Notes: generated by a model not told the origin, from the letters alone. A stretch of 64,000 bases of DNA from an uncultured Verrucomicrobiota bacterium (GCA_937127435.1 CAKZLZ010000186.1:47020-111019); one strand, 5' to 3'. Shown: positions 9,301 through 18,209, counted from the first letter of the stretch. Translations and numbers: made by a program.

Positions 9301-10024
9301 AAACAGGGCTCCGGATATTCTGCTAAACCTTCCGGAGGAAGTGGTGGGATTCCAGTCTTTTGAATTGTCGGCGTCGGCTACGGATGACCATACGTCGGTT
9401 TCCTTGCTGACCTATGCCTGGTCCGCCCTGCCCGTGGGGAAGGTTTCTTTTGCGGATTCGGCTCTGGAATCCTCTTCGGTGGAAGTGGCGGGATCGGGGA
9501 ACTTTCGGGTGCGGATGGCGGTAGGGGATGGGAGTGCAATCAGTTTTGCCGAGGGAGATTTGTCGGTGGTCACCCCGGGGGATGTCTGGCGGCGTCAATA
9601 TTTTGGTGACGATGCGAATGCCGGCGAGGCGGCGGACGGGGCGGATCCCAATGCCAACGGCATACCGAACTTGTTTGAACGTGCATTCGGGGGACATCCG
9701 ACAGATTCGGGTACGGTGATGTCCCCGGCCTACATCACCGTGGAGGAAACCGGGGTTGCGTATGTGGGCATGGAATTTCTCCGTCTCCCGGGAGGGGTGT
9801 GGTTAAATGAAAGTGAATACCAGTACCAGGATCTGATTTACCGGATTCGCGGGGGCAGCAATGTTTGGGAGCATGCAAGCTGGCCGGTACTTCCCCTCCG
9901 TGAAATTTCGGCGGGCCCGGCCGGAAATACGCCTGTAACTGAAGAAATACGGCTGCGGACCACCCGGGCCCTGGGTCCGCTGGATCATTTTTTTCTCCGC
10001 CTGGAAGTTGTGCCATTGGATTGA
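6341..10024 (+). CDS. Large modular secreted sulfatase (sulfatase-PA14-LamG)
   Basis: 1227 residues. After a signal peptide (about 1-21), the sulfatase domain runs from about 26 to 510. It has the metal-binding ITDDLGYGD (D34, D35), the formylglycine motif C-A-P-A-R at C85-R89, K134 in AIGKWGLGG and FTSDNGPHHE at about 329-338. These fit an arylsulfatase-type enzyme needing an anaerobic or FGE-type maturase. Downstream modules are a PA14-like domain (about 545-680), a PKD/Ig-like domain (about 685-780), a LamG beta-sandwich (about 790-985), a second Ig-like domain (about 990-1075) and a calcium-binding DDANAGEAADGADPNANGI segment near 1088. It is coupled to the PEP-CTERM gene and divergent from a LacI-type regulator, suggesting inducible use of a sulfated glycan. 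Natural substrate unknown. Confidence 0.92.
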   Translation: MRVFLRTWGLLALLAGSFSFAENDPPNILFIITDDLGYGDLGVTYQDSRNFAGNRDQPAFDTPVLDTLASEGIRFTRHYSGSPVCAPARASLLTGRHQGHATVRDNQFDEALEDTETVATVLQSAGYATAAIGKWGLGGSPAASYPAHPLARGFDFFFGIMAHRDAHSHYFTEFNISLHDGYDLVQAGYDKCYSTDLFTARAKKWISDHHTSFPNQPFMMYLAYTAPHARLQVPTQAYPSGGGEAGGMQWLGTSGEMISTASGTIDSWIHPDFASATWDDDGNVGTAEVSWPDYAKRHATMVRRLDSAVGDLQQLLDDLGILENTVIIFTSDNGPHHEAGYNGTYTQDPRFFDSFGPLDGTKRDLWEGGWRVPTLLSWPAGISAPSVITRPSQFHDWLPTFAKLAGVEPPAKSDGVSLLPEITGQGTQAPGIQYAEYTTSSGLNSTKSYSEFDPSHRGVTRGHMQALYLEGFKGVRYNVSGVDDRFRVYETDANAKETVNLSGDLSVPGQQEYVNATLWVRRPHATIPRAYDTVEIPATDADYIAPSVQVFPGTYAWVPRVSAAPARTVASMPGTAVLQADESAALQFEGLLNVPVSGTYTFYLRTDRGAVLRLHDMLLLDADKGYTAGDEVTSGTIDLQAGRHPLRVYSHHRGASPYLELEWEGPGLSRQAIPASAFSEADLNRAPELEISSPLGPVRIAPDLGLKIEGAILDDGLPEGEVLSVAWSVLQTPVGGTAVLDPVDQIDTTVMFDIPGLYQLQCQVSDGELFTTRVVEIRYGDAVGQVPQNASLWYPLSTDLDDHAGDNDGVGTGEYTYAGGAREGGIHFADAVAYVDSSASVALPASGSWSASVWFRLETLSAVNGMLLQQLDGSGTGRSWLYVLQDNGTLRLATFLGGSSTQGGEVELDRWHHAAVVVSGGSLRLYLDGEEVAQSTRTLEANTGKFRLGNYKTATADRQWMGSMEDLAVYARALSESEIAQLALASVNRAPDILLNLPEEVVGFQSFELSASATDDHTSVSLLTYAWSALPVGKVSFADSALESSSVEVAGSGNFRVRMAVGDGSAISFAEGDLSVVTPGDVWRRQYFGDDANAGEAADGADPNANGIPNLFERAFGGHPTDSGTVMSPAYITVEETGVAYVGMEFLRLPGGVWLNESEYQYQDLIYRIRGGSNVWEHASWPVLPLREISAGPAGNTPVTEEIRLRTTRALGPLDHFFLRLEVVPLD

Positions 10025-10122
10025 ATAAACGAAGGAGGGAAAAGGAAGGGGATGTTTCGATTTGTGTTCCGAGGTTGCATCGGCCGAAAATTCCATTATG
10101 TAAGGGGGGACATATTACGCAC

Positions 10123-10866
10123 ATGCAAACTCCCGCCACACCCCAAGATTCCCCCAGTCGTCAGGACGTCTGGAAAATGTTCGACCGTATTGCCGGCCGA
10201 TATGATTTTTTAAACCGCTCGCTCTCTTTCGGGCGGGATGTCAGTTGGCGCAAGCGTGTCCGCCGTCATTTGCCTGAGGACAAGCCGATTAAAATCGTAG
10301 ATTTGGCCACCGGCACCGGGGATCAGATTTTGTTTTTGCTGGATGGCAAAGCGGAGATTTCCCATGCGGTGGGATATGACCTTTCCGAAGAAATGCTGGA
10401 GGTGGGCCGGGGCAAAATCAAAGAAAAGAAATTAGAGGATCAGGTGTCTCTTGAAACCGGCGATGCGATGGCCTGTCCGGCAGCAGATGCGTCCGCAGAT
10501 ATTGTCACCATCAGTTTCGGTATTCGCAATGTGTTGGATGTGCCTACGGCCTTGTTGGACATGAAACGGGTATTGGTGCCGGGAGGCAAGTTGTGCATTT
10601 TGGAATGTTCCGTGCCTGAAAACAAAGTGGTGCGTTGGGGGTACCTGAAGTATTTCCGTCATGTATTGCCCAAGTTGGGCGGATGGGTGAGCGGGGATGC
10701 GGCGGCCTATAAATATTTAAACAAGACCGTGGAAACGTTTCCCTGTGGTGAAGCGTTTTGCAGTTTGATGCGGGATGCGGGATTTGAACAGGTGAAAGCG
10801 GAGCCCATGACCTTTGGCGTGGCGACCCTTTATACCGGCAGCCGTCCCATGGAGGAGCCTGTCTGA
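10123..10866 (+). CDS. ubiE: Demethylmenaquinone methyltransferase (UbiE/MenG)
   Basis: 247 residues. Catalyses SAM-dependent C-methylation of demethylmenaquinone, the last step of menaquinone synthesis. Signatures: VWKMFDRIAGRYDFLNRSLS at the start, the SAM-binding VDLATGTGDQ motif, TISFGIRN, and the RVLVPGGKLCILE segment, all typical of the UbiE/COQ5 family. The ATG at 10123 is chosen because conservation starts there and a GGGGGGA stretch precedes it; the frame continues 34 codons upstream to a TTG but that part looks like leader. The stop overlaps the next gene, isochorismate synthase, by one base (TGATG). That gene acts at the first committed step of the same pathway, so MenG is more likely than a ubiquinone role. 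Confidence 0.93.
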   Translation: MQTPATPQDSPSRQDVWKMFDRIAGRYDFLNRSLSFGRDVSWRKRVRRHLPEDKPIKIVDLATGTGDQILFLLDGKAEISHAVGYDLSEEMLEVGRGKIKEKKLEDQVSLETGDAMACPAADASADIVTISFGIRNVLDVPTALLDMKRVLVPGGKLCILECSVPENKVVRWGYLKYFRHVLPKLGGWVSGDAAAYKYLNKTVETFPCGEAFCSLMRDAGFEQVKAEPMTFGVATLYTGSRPMEEPV

Positions 10867-12260
10867 TGATGGTCGGGACAGATCCCAGTCTGAGCAAGGC
10901 GGTTTCTGAAATGCCCATGCGGATTCGCATGGCCTATAAAGACTGGATGAATGCGCCGGATCATATTCAGGCGCGGGGGGTGAGGATTGAGGTGTCGATG
11001 GACGCGGTTGATCCGCTCCGCTGGTTATTGGCGCAGCGTTTTCATAAACGGGTTTACTGGTCGGCCCGTGACCGGGATGAAGTGATTGCCGGGGTGGGCA
11101 GTTGCCACGAATGTACTTCCGGGTCGATTGAAGAACCCGAGCGGTTGTTTGAACGCGGAAGGGAAGTGCTTTCTCATTTCGGCACCAAAAAACCGGTTTA
11201 TCTGGGTGGGTTCTCGTTTACGGAATCTTCCGTGGATGAGTTGCCCTGGCCGGAAATGGGCAAGACCCGTTTTTGGATTCCTTTTGCGGAAGTATCCCGG
11301 ACTGAAGGCAAAACGATTATGGCCTGCAACCTTTACTTCCGACGGAATGTGGATGTAAATTTGCAATACCTTTTGCATGAATGGCAGTCGGTCCTTTCCA
11401 GGATTCAGACCCCGGAGGAGCTGCCCACTTTGCTCTGCCGCCGTGACTTCCCTGAAAAGGACGGATGGGAAGCGAATGTCTCAGCCGCATTGGATCTGAT
11501 TGAAAACGGCGTGTTGGATAAAGTCGTGCTGGCGCGTAAAGCCGAATACACTTTTGCCGCCGAGGTGCCGGCTACCTGGATCTTGGCGGTTCTGGAGCAG
11601 GTGACTTCGAATTGTTATCACTTTTTGATTCAACCTTCCGAGACGGCTGCCTTTATGGGGACTCCTCCGGAATGTCTCTATCGGCGGGAAGGGCGCCAGT
11701 TAAAATCCGAAGCTTTGGCGGGCACGCGTCCCCGGGTTTCAGATGAGGCCAAAGACCAACAACTCGGTGAAGAATTGATCGGGTCGGTGAAGGAAAGGCA
11801 TGAACAGGAATTGGTACGCCGCGATCTGATTCGGGCGCTGCATGTCCTCTCAGTTTCGGTGGAGGCGGAGGAAGAGCCGAAGCTTTTAAAATTGGAAAGA
11901 AAACAGCATTTGTTAAGTCAGCTTTCTGCCACCTTGCTGGAAACAGTTTCGGATGCGGATGTGTTGAAGGCATTGCATCCCACCCCGGCGGTAGGGGGAT
12001 CTCCCCGTATCAATGCGCTCCGGGAGTTAAAACGGCTCGAACCTTTTTCCAGAGGGTGGTACGCGGCTCCGGTGGGTTGCTTCGGAGAAGATTTTGCTGA
12101 ATTTGCGGTGGCGATCCGCTCGGGAATGGTTCAGGGCCGACAGGTGAATATTTATTCAGGCGCGGGGATTGTAAAGGGATCCGACCCGGGGGAAGAGTGG
12201 CAGGAAATAGAAAATAAAATCAGTGATTTTGTGAAAGTGACCCGCGGACGTTTGCTTTAA
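10866..12260 (+). CDS. menF: Isochorismate synthase (menaquinone pathway)
   Basis: 464 residues. Converts chorismate to isochorismate, the entry step to menaquinone. The C-terminal chorismate-binding domain has the expected motifs: DKVVLARKAEY, FMGTPPECLY, SEALAGTRPR, HPTPAVGGSPR and IYSGAGIVKGSDPGEEW. The N-terminal 200 residues are more divergent, as usual. It starts one base inside the stop of ubiE, with ATGATG offering two adjacent start codons. The order menG-menF is unusual compared with enteric men clusters, and the remaining men genes are not in the window. Salicylate synthase or EntC-type enzymes share this fold, but the coupling to UbiE/MenG favours menaquinone. Confidence 0.92.
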   Translation: MMVGTDPSLSKAVSEMPMRIRMAYKDWMNAPDHIQARGVRIEVSMDAVDPLRWLLAQRFHKRVYWSARDRDEVIAGVGSCHECTSGSIEEPERLFERGREVLSHFGTKKPVYLGGFSFTESSVDELPWPEMGKTRFWIPFAEVSRTEGKTIMACNLYFRRNVDVNLQYLLHEWQSVLSRIQTPEELPTLLCRRDFPEKDGWEANVSAALDLIENGVLDKVVLARKAEYTFAAEVPATWILAVLEQVTSNCYHFLIQPSETAAFMGTPPECLYRREGRQLKSEALAGTRPRVSDEAKDQQLGEELIGSVKERHEQELVRRDLIRALHVLSVSVEAEEEPKLLKLERKQHLLSQLSATLLETVSDADVLKALHPTPAVGGSPRINALRELKRLEPFSRGWYAAPVGCFGEDFAEFAVAIRSGMVQGRQVNIYSGAGIVKGSDPGEEWQEIENKISDFVKVTRGRLL

Positions 12261-12368
12261 AGCAATTTCCCTCCCGCCAATTTGCTTAAAAAGTCTCAGT
12301 TGGTGCACTCCGTAATAATAGTAAGAAATGTCAATTATGTACAATAATCAAAGCATGGATCTAATTTC

Positions 12369-12398
12369 TTGACAGCCGAAAATCATAAGGGGTAGGGT
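12369..12398 (+). promoter_or_regulatory. Possible promoter of the beta-helix protein gene
   Basis: A consensus TTGACA at 12369-12374 is followed after 18 bp by a weak TAGGGT at 12393-12398. It lies in the 213-bp gap between menF and the beta-helix gene, about 75 bp before its start. The -35 is perfect but the -10 is poor. Confidence 0.35.
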
Positions 12399-12473
12399 AT
12401 GGGTAACGTCCTATCACCCAGCTTTTTCCTATGGACGCGTGCACAGGGGAAAGCCATTAACCCAGGAGATGAC

Positions 12474-14954
12474 ATGAAGATTGAGACTCACGATACAAGT
12501 GACGCATCGAGGATGCCAGGTGCCCTGAAAAAGATCCTGTTTGCCGGCCTGATGCTGGCGGGCTTCGGGATGACCGCGGTTTCGGCTGCGGATGTGACGG
12601 TAACGCTGCAAGCCCACAGCGATGACAATTCAGTGAATGATGTCGGGTCCGGCCAATGGTTCGGCGATTCGACGGTTCGAATTGGACGTCGGAACAACAA
12701 CGGTAAACTCTATGATTATGTCATGCCGTTTGAGTTACCAGATCTCCAGGGAGATGTGGTGAAAAGCGCGAAGTTGCGCGTAACCTTCACTGGTGGCTCT
12801 TACAATGCGGCAGCTTTGCCTGATGTGGATCTTTATGGATCCGTGCTCTACTCCACGGACAGTGCGGTCAACGATCCTGCATTTTTTGCAAATGCCCCGA
12901 ATCCGACGAACCCGGATGCGGTTTTATTGCAGGATGATTTTGTGGATACGCCGACCTTGGTGAATGCCGGGTATGGTGTTCTGGAAAGCGAAGACCTTGG
13001 GGACTTTATTCAGATGCTCTATGACGGCGGTGCTGAACCCGGGGATCATATTTTCCTGATGTTGTCCATGGATGCGGTGCCTTCCGGAGACTATAAATAT
13101 CTGGTCGCCAGCACCGGAAACAGTTCTGCCAAACCTGAATTGGAATTGGTGATTGGACCGGAGTCTATTCTGGTGAATGCGGAAACGTCGGACAATGTAC
13201 TGAATCCGCTCGGCAATGGGTTCTGGGTTGGACAATCCACCGCCCGGATAGGGCGGGGCAACAGTGATGACTACAACTATGCGTACGTTATTCCTTTTGA
13301 ATTGCCGGACTTGCAAGGTGAAATTTTGTCTGAAGCGATCCTGAATCTGACCTTTACCGGGGGGTCATACGGTGCGGCGAACTTAGGAAATATTGACTTG
13401 TATGGAAGTGCCTTAAGCTCTTCCTCCTCAGCAGTGAATTTTGCTTCCTATTATGAAGACGGATCCAATCCCGCAAATCCTTATGCTGAACTGCTGCAGG
13501 ATGATTTCGCGGTCACGGCGGATGTGGTTGCCAATGGATACGGTACGGTTGCCAGTGTCGATGTTTCCACATTTGTGCAGGCACGGTATAATGCCGGCGC
13601 TCAACCCGGCGACTATGTATTTTTGGTAGTGACCATGGATCAGTATCCGGGTTCGGATTACCGTTATATGGAAGTGGCTACCGCCAACAACAGTGTGGTG
13701 GAAAACCGTCCGACCCTCTCCTTGAAAACCGGCGGCATTGCTCCCGGGTATTATGTGGATCCGGCAAACGGTGACATCAATAATCCCGGAACTTTCGAGC
13801 AACCCTGGAGCACGATGGAAGAAGTTTTGGCCAACAAGTCCTTTGTGGCAGGAGATGTGATCCATCTGCGTGACGGATATCACGGAGTGATAAATATCAC
13901 CGGCAGATTCACGGGGGATGGTGTGGTGGTGAAAGCCCAGGATGGTCATCAACCTTCCGCAAAAAATGTAAACTTCACCAATGCTTCCCACTGGACGGTA
14001 CAGGGACTGCAGATCAGTCCCACCTTTGCCGGGGCGCAGGACAAAACCATGTTGGTGTATGTGCATCCCACCTGTGATACCATTACCATCAAAGACAATA
14101 CCCTCTTCAGTGTGGCCGATGCGTCCGCCTGGACCGCGCAGGACTGGCTGGATTATGCGCCGAGTGGTATTCGTACCGATGGTCCGGACTGCGTGGTCGA
14201 TAACAACCTGCTGAAGAATATTGCCTTCGGGATCGCCTGCCGGGCCAGTTCCCTGCGCACTTCGGTGACCCGCAATACCATTGACGGATATTCCGGTGAC
14301 GGTCTGCGGGGACTGGGAGATTATCAGTCCTTTGAATACAACATGGTGATGAATGCCAAAAAAGTAAACAGCAACCATGATGACGGGTTTCAAAGCTGGA
14401 CCGGAGACGGGAACAGTGATGATACCGTGACCGGCATGGTGCTGCGCGGGAATGTGTTTATTACCTACACAGATCCGAATGATCCATTGAACAGTGCCTC
14501 ACAGGGTATTGGCTGTTTTGACGGATTCTTTGAGGATTGGATTGTGGAGAACAATATCGTGATGACGGATACGTATCATGGTCTTTCGCTCTACGGTGCC
14601 ATCAATTGCCGGGTGGTAAACAACACCGTGATCGAAAATCCGCTGGCCCTGTTTAGTCCTTCCCCCTGGCTGGGCATCTTCACCCACAAGAACGGAACCC
14701 TTTCAACCGGGAACACGGTTGCCAATAATTTGGTAACCCGCTTTGGTGGACAAACCACCACCGCCTCGACGATGTACAACAATCTGACCGGGACAACCTA
14801 CACGGATTGGTTTACGGATTATGCAAACTTTGATTTGCATCTGAAGTCTACCGCCGCCGCGGTGAATGCGGGAAGTACCTTGTTGGCACCTGCTTATGAT
14901 TTCGAGGGGCAAGCCCGCGACAGTCAGCCGGACATTGGGGCGGATGAGTTCTAA
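12474..14954 (+). CDS. Secreted protein with duplicated N-terminal domain and right-handed beta-helix
   Basis: 826 residues. The ATG at 12474 follows AGGAG at a 7-bp spacing; the frame continues upstream without a ribosome-binding site. A positively charged leader precedes the hydrophobic signal ILFAGLMLAGFGMTAVSA. Two similar domains of about 190 residues follow; each contains YVMPFELPDLQG or YVIPFELPDLQG, TFTGGSY and LLQDDF, and they resemble DNRLRE-type domains. From about residue 420 (GYYVDPANGDINNPGTFEQPW) a parallel beta-helix typical of polysaccharide lyase-like proteins continues, with asparagine-rich turns, ending PDIGADEF. Catalytic residues could not be assigned. It is probably secreted and may act on polysaccharide. 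The gene stands alone and is followed by a strong terminator. Confidence 0.82.
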   Translation: MKIETHDTSDASRMPGALKKILFAGLMLAGFGMTAVSAADVTVTLQAHSDDNSVNDVGSGQWFGDSTVRIGRRNNNGKLYDYVMPFELPDLQGDVVKSAKLRVTFTGGSYNAAALPDVDLYGSVLYSTDSAVNDPAFFANAPNPTNPDAVLLQDDFVDTPTLVNAGYGVLESEDLGDFIQMLYDGGAEPGDHIFLMLSMDAVPSGDYKYLVASTGNSSAKPELELVIGPESILVNAETSDNVLNPLGNGFWVGQSTARIGRGNSDDYNYAYVIPFELPDLQGEILSEAILNLTFTGGSYGAANLGNIDLYGSALSSSSSAVNFASYYEDGSNPANPYAELLQDDFAVTADVVANGYGTVASVDVSTFVQARYNAGAQPGDYVFLVVTMDQYPGSDYRYMEVATANNSVVENRPTLSLKTGGIAPGYYVDPANGDINNPGTFEQPWSTMEEVLANKSFVAGDVIHLRDGYHGVINITGRFTGDGVVVKAQDGHQPSAKNVNFTNASHWTVQGLQISPTFAGAQDKTMLVYVHPTCDTITIKDNTLFSVADASAWTAQDWLDYAPSGIRTDGPDCVVDNNLLKNIAFGIACRASSLRTSVTRNTIDGYSGDGLRGLGDYQSFEYNMVMNAKKVNSNHDDGFQSWTGDGNSDDTVTGMVLRGNVFITYTDPNDPLNSASQGIGCFDGFFEDWIVENNIVMTDTYHGLSLYGAINCRVVNNTVIENPLALFSPSPWLGIFTHKNGTLSTGNTVANNLVTRFGGQTTTASTMYNNLTGTTYTDWFTDYANFDLHLKSTAAAVNAGSTLLAPAYDFEGQARDSQPDIGADEF

Positions 14955-14978
14955 TCCAACCTGAATCCTGAAATCATG

Positions 14979-15007
14979 ACCCGTCGGTGTTCTACCGACG
15001 GGTTTTT
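14979..15007 (+). terminator. Rho-independent terminator of the beta-helix gene
   Basis: Perfect 10-bp stem ACCCGTCGGT / ACCGACGGGT with the 5-nt loop GTTCT, followed directly by TTTT, 25 bp after the stop codon. Confidence 0.95.
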
Positions 15008-15083
15008 ATCGCTTGTAAACAGAGGGGGAATCGGTGTAGGTTCAGTTGTCTGTTTCGTCGTACGGGACGGACGGGGAGCGTTT

Positions 15084-16232
15084 ATGAAGAAAAACGAAAT
15101 TATTGCATTGTTGGCTTTGGTGATTTTGGCCCTGGTGGTCACGTTGTTCACCATGAAAAATCAATCAAAACCGGAGCCGGAAACCGGACCGGAATTCCGG
15201 GCGAGCATGGCTGCCCCGGTTCCGCCTCCAGCGGTGGGGGATCCCCTGCGTTTAAAACAAACCTATCAGCCGGGACAAATTTATCGGGCGACCACCGATT
15301 ATCAATTAAAGGTGCCGGGTCAACATACCCGCTGGGGAATACGTAAAGAGATGGTGATTCTGCTGACGGGCCGGTTCAGTTACGACATGAAAGTGTTGGA
15401 AAATGACGGGGAGGATATCCTGCTGGAGTTGGATATCCGCACCTCCCGTTTTTTGCAAATGGCCTTTGATGCGAATATTGAATTGGATTTGGATCAGGCC
15501 CTGAAAGATACCATTCAGGTTACCGCGGCCTTTTACAATATTCCGCTCCCTGAAGGTGCGTTGGATGTTTCCCAAAAACAAATCAATCAACTGCTCAAAC
15601 AAACCAATTTGGACAGCAGATTGGTCAAAGAGCTTCTGAAGCCCGAACAACTGGTTCAGGAAGTGGAGAGTCTGGAGGGGAGTGTGGTTCGCATGCGGTA
15701 TGTGGACGGGAAAGGGGTTCGGGATTTTGAACTTTTAAAACATCAGAACGGAGAAAAACTCACCTTCGAACAGCTCTCCAAAGATGAACAGTCCTTTTTG
15801 ATGAATTTTCATCCTTTCCCCGATCCCTATATTTTTCCCGATGAGGAAGTGGACGTGGGGGAAACCTGGGTCGTAAAAGGGAGCGCTTTGCCGATTCGAT
15901 TGCCGATGTTGCTTTCTCCTCAGGTTGAAGGAGAAGTCACACTTTCCCGTCAGGCGACTCAAAAAGAAGTCATTCCTTTACAGGTGGAAAAAGGAAAATT
16001 ATTTTTGCAGGGGAGTACTGTAAAGGGTCGTTCTTTAAATGCGGACTGGACCCCGCGCGGAAGTTTTGATTATCATCCTGCATCCCGGGTGGTCTCTAAA
16101 GCCCGTTTGCAGGGATCGATGAATTACGCCTCGGGTGGAAAAGATTTTTGGGTATTGCAGGTGAGTCAAAGTGCACGGCCTGAATACGACTTGGAATACC
16201 GTTGTGAAGTTCTGGACCCTGTTGCGCCCTAG
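15084..16232 (+). CDS. Membrane-anchored protein of unknown function
   Basis: 382 residues. The ATG at 15084 has GGGGAG upstream; the longer frame starting at 14976 would run through the terminator hairpin and is rejected. The N-terminus MKKNEIIALLALVILALV is a single hydrophobic anchor, leaving about 355 residues outside the cytoplasm. The soluble part has beta-rich segments such as QPGQIYRATTDYQLKVPGQ and VDVGETWVVKGSALP. I recognise no family with confidence. It ends 15 bp before an ABCG-like transporter gene and probably belongs to the same three-gene unit, so it may be a periplasmic partner of that transporter. Confidence 0.75.
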   Translation: MKKNEIIALLALVILALVVTLFTMKNQSKPEPETGPEFRASMAAPVPPPAVGDPLRLKQTYQPGQIYRATTDYQLKVPGQHTRWGIRKEMVILLTGRFSYDMKVLENDGEDILLELDIRTSRFLQMAFDANIELDLDQALKDTIQVTAAFYNIPLPEGALDVSQKQINQLLKQTNLDSRLVKELLKPEQLVQEVESLEGSVVRMRYVDGKGVRDFELLKHQNGEKLTFEQLSKDEQSFLMNFHPFPDPYIFPDEEVDVGETWVVKGSALPIRLPMLLSPQVEGEVTLSRQATQKEVIPLQVEKGKLFLQGSTVKGRSLNADWTPRGSFDYHPASRVVSKARLQGSMNYASGGKDFWVLQVSQSARPEYDLEYRCEVLDPVAP

Positions 16233-16247
16233 GAAGGAACCGGGGGT

Positions 16248-18209
16248 ATGAAACTTCATTTGTGGGAGGATTTGGAAGGAGCGGCGATTGTCTCCTCTTC
16301 CGGATTGATTCGGCCGGGGGAGGCGGGCTCCCCGGAGGACGTACAGGTCCGGGTGGAATGGCTTTTGGAAAAAGAGGCAACCTATTCTCTCGAACATCTG
16401 GCTTCGCAATCGAAATTAAATCCCAAAGTGGATTTATTGGAGTTCTCCGGCCATAATGAAGTCTCCGGCACCCCTCTGTTGGATTTGAATGGAAAGTATT
16501 GGCGGGTGAGTCCGCAAGGCATATGGGAGGATGTTCCGCCTCCGGTGGGGATTCAGGTGAGCCATCTTTCGTTTGCCCGCGGAGAGCGGATGATTCTGGA
16601 CAGTGTTCAGTTGTCGGTGGGACCGGGTCAGTTGGTGGGGATTATGGGGCCGAGCGGCTGCGGAAAATCCACCTTGGCTAAATGTTTGTTAGGTGAATTA
16701 AAGGCCACGGAGGGTGAGGTGGTTTATGTGGATGAAGCGGGGTATTCTCTCCCAGATCCGGTGATCGGATATGTGCCTCAGGAAAATCTGCTTTATCCAT
16801 ATCTGAGTGTGCTGGAATCGATGCAGTATCTTCAAAAGTTCCGCGGGACCCAGGATGCGGAGACTCTCCACGGGGACGCAAGAGAGATCCTTCATCAATT
16901 GAAATTAGATGGCGTGATCGATACGCCGGTTTCACAACTTTCCGGCGGGGAGGCCAAGCGCCTGAATGTTGCGGTTGAACTTCAGCAATTGCCCCAAGTG
17001 CTCATTTTAGATGAACCCACTTCCGGTTTGGATCCCCGCATTCAGGATGAATTAATGGACCGGTTGCGGGAGATTGCCCATTCCGGAATTACGGTGGTTT
17101 GCGTCACCCATGATCTGAGTTTGGTCCGGAAGTTGGATCACTTGCTGATTCTCAGAAGTTTATGGGATCAGACGGATTGCAGTTCGGTGGTTTATGAGGG
17201 CGTCGCGGACACCTTGGATCCGAAAGCGCTTTTAGAAAGTTATGCGCCGGCGTGCCGCTGGTCTGTGGAAGCTCCGCAGGAAGAAAAGTCATGGCCTTCA
17301 CGGGATAGGGTGCCGGTACTTGTGCCTGAGAACCGGAGCCGTCAAATTGCGACTGTGTGTGGAAGGTCCTGGCGCAGATTCAGCCGCAATCGAAATCATA
17401 TGGGGATGGCTTTGTGCTTGCCGGTGGTTTTTTCCGCGCTGATTGTGCTCTCCCAATTGCGGCCCGGCAATCCCGGATTTGCCAGCGTGTTGCTGTTTTC
17501 TACTGTGGCCCTGTTATGGCTTTCGATGAATTTCGGGGTTCGGGAAATTGTGTCGGAGTGGGATTTGTATCTGCGGGATAAGCGAAGCGGTTTGTCTCCC
17601 TTTGCTTACATTTTGGGTAAGAGCGTTTTTGTGCTTCAGATTTCCCTTTTGCAGGGCGTCTTGTTTATCGCCAGCTTTGCGGTGTTTGCACAAATGGACC
17701 CTCTCGGATTGCAGATGTCTCCGTATTTACGCTCACTGGCGATGCTCAAAGCGGCCTGGCTTCCCCTGCTGCTCCTCTGTGGTTCAGGTGCTTTGGCTGG
17801 TCTGATGATTTCTTCATTGTGTCGAAGTGAGGCCCTGGCGGTGACGCTGGTTCCGTTGATGTTAATTCCACACTTGCTGTTTAACCGGATCGGATATCAT
17901 GGACCTTCAACCCTGGAGAATCAGGCGCATCTTTATGGACCTGCGCCGGAGGGATTTTCATTGGACGCTTTGAGGGAAGTGGATCCTGAAATGAATGGTT
18001 TGGAGTTTGGCATTCACAGTGTGGGCTCCGGCTTGATGATTTCCCGTCCGACCTTAAATTTGTTGGTCTACGGAGTGAAAGGCAAAACGCCGCCTGTGAG
18101 CGAATATATGTATTTGGGTTGGTTGTGTGTTTTGCAGGGGGCGTTGACGGTTGGGGTGTTTCTCTGGATTTCTGAAAAGCGGCAAACCGGGGCGGTGACC
18201 CATGGCTAA
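16248..18209 (+). CDS. ABCG-like ABC transporter, ATPase fused to ABC2-type permease
   Basis: 653 residues. The first 100 residues are an unusual N-terminal region I cannot place. The ATPase follows: Walker A GPSGCGKST near 133-141, signature LSGGEAKR near 228, Walker B VLILDEPTSGLDP near 248, then the switch histidine in CVTHDLS. The second half is an ABC2-type membrane domain with about six hydrophobic segments (for example ALCLPVVFSALIVLSQL and PLLLLCGSGALAGLMISSL). This ATPase-permease order in one chain is that of ABCG half-transporters, which act as dimers and usually export lipids or other hydrophobic molecules. It lies between a membrane-anchored protein and a possible FHA-like protein and overlaps the latter by 8 bp. 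Substrate unknown. Confidence 0.88.
   Translation: MKLHLWEDLEGAAIVSSSGLIRPGEAGSPEDVQVRVEWLLEKEATYSLEHLASQSKLNPKVDLLEFSGHNEVSGTPLLDLNGKYWRVSPQGIWEDVPPPVGIQVSHLSFARGERMILDSVQLSVGPGQLVGIMGPSGCGKSTLAKCLLGELKATEGEVVYVDEAGYSLPDPVIGYVPQENLLYPYLSVLESMQYLQKFRGTQDAETLHGDAREILHQLKLDGVIDTPVSQLSGGEAKRLNVAVELQQLPQVLILDEPTSGLDPRIQDELMDRLREIAHSGITVVCVTHDLSLVRKLDHLLILRSLWDQTDCSSVVYEGVADTLDPKALLESYAPACRWSVEAPQEEKSWPSRDRVPVLVPENRSRQIATVCGRSWRRFSRNRNHMGMALCLPVVFSALIVLSQLRPGNPGFASVLLFSTVALLWLSMNFGVREIVSEWDLYLRDKRSGLSPFAYILGKSVFVLQISLLQGVLFIASFAVFAQMDPLGLQMSPYLRSLAMLKAAWLPLLLLCGSGALAGLMISSLCRSEALAVTLVPLMLIPHLLFNRIGYHGPSTLENQAHLYGPAPEGFSLDALREVDPEMNGLEFGIHSVGSGLMISRPTLNLLVYGVKGKTPPVSEYMYLGWLCVLQGALTVGVFLWISEKRQTGAVTHG

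Noticed and set aside
13428..14393. 321-codon minus-strand frame inside the beta-helix gene
   Set aside because: Antisense shadow of a gene with signal peptide, ribosome-binding site and terminator; His/Gly/Ile-rich and without domain pattern.
14976..15083. Upstream start of the anchored protein before the ABCG-like gene
   Set aside because: The extension begins inside the terminator hairpin of the preceding gene; the ATG at 15084 has a ribosome-binding site and starts a normal anchor helix.
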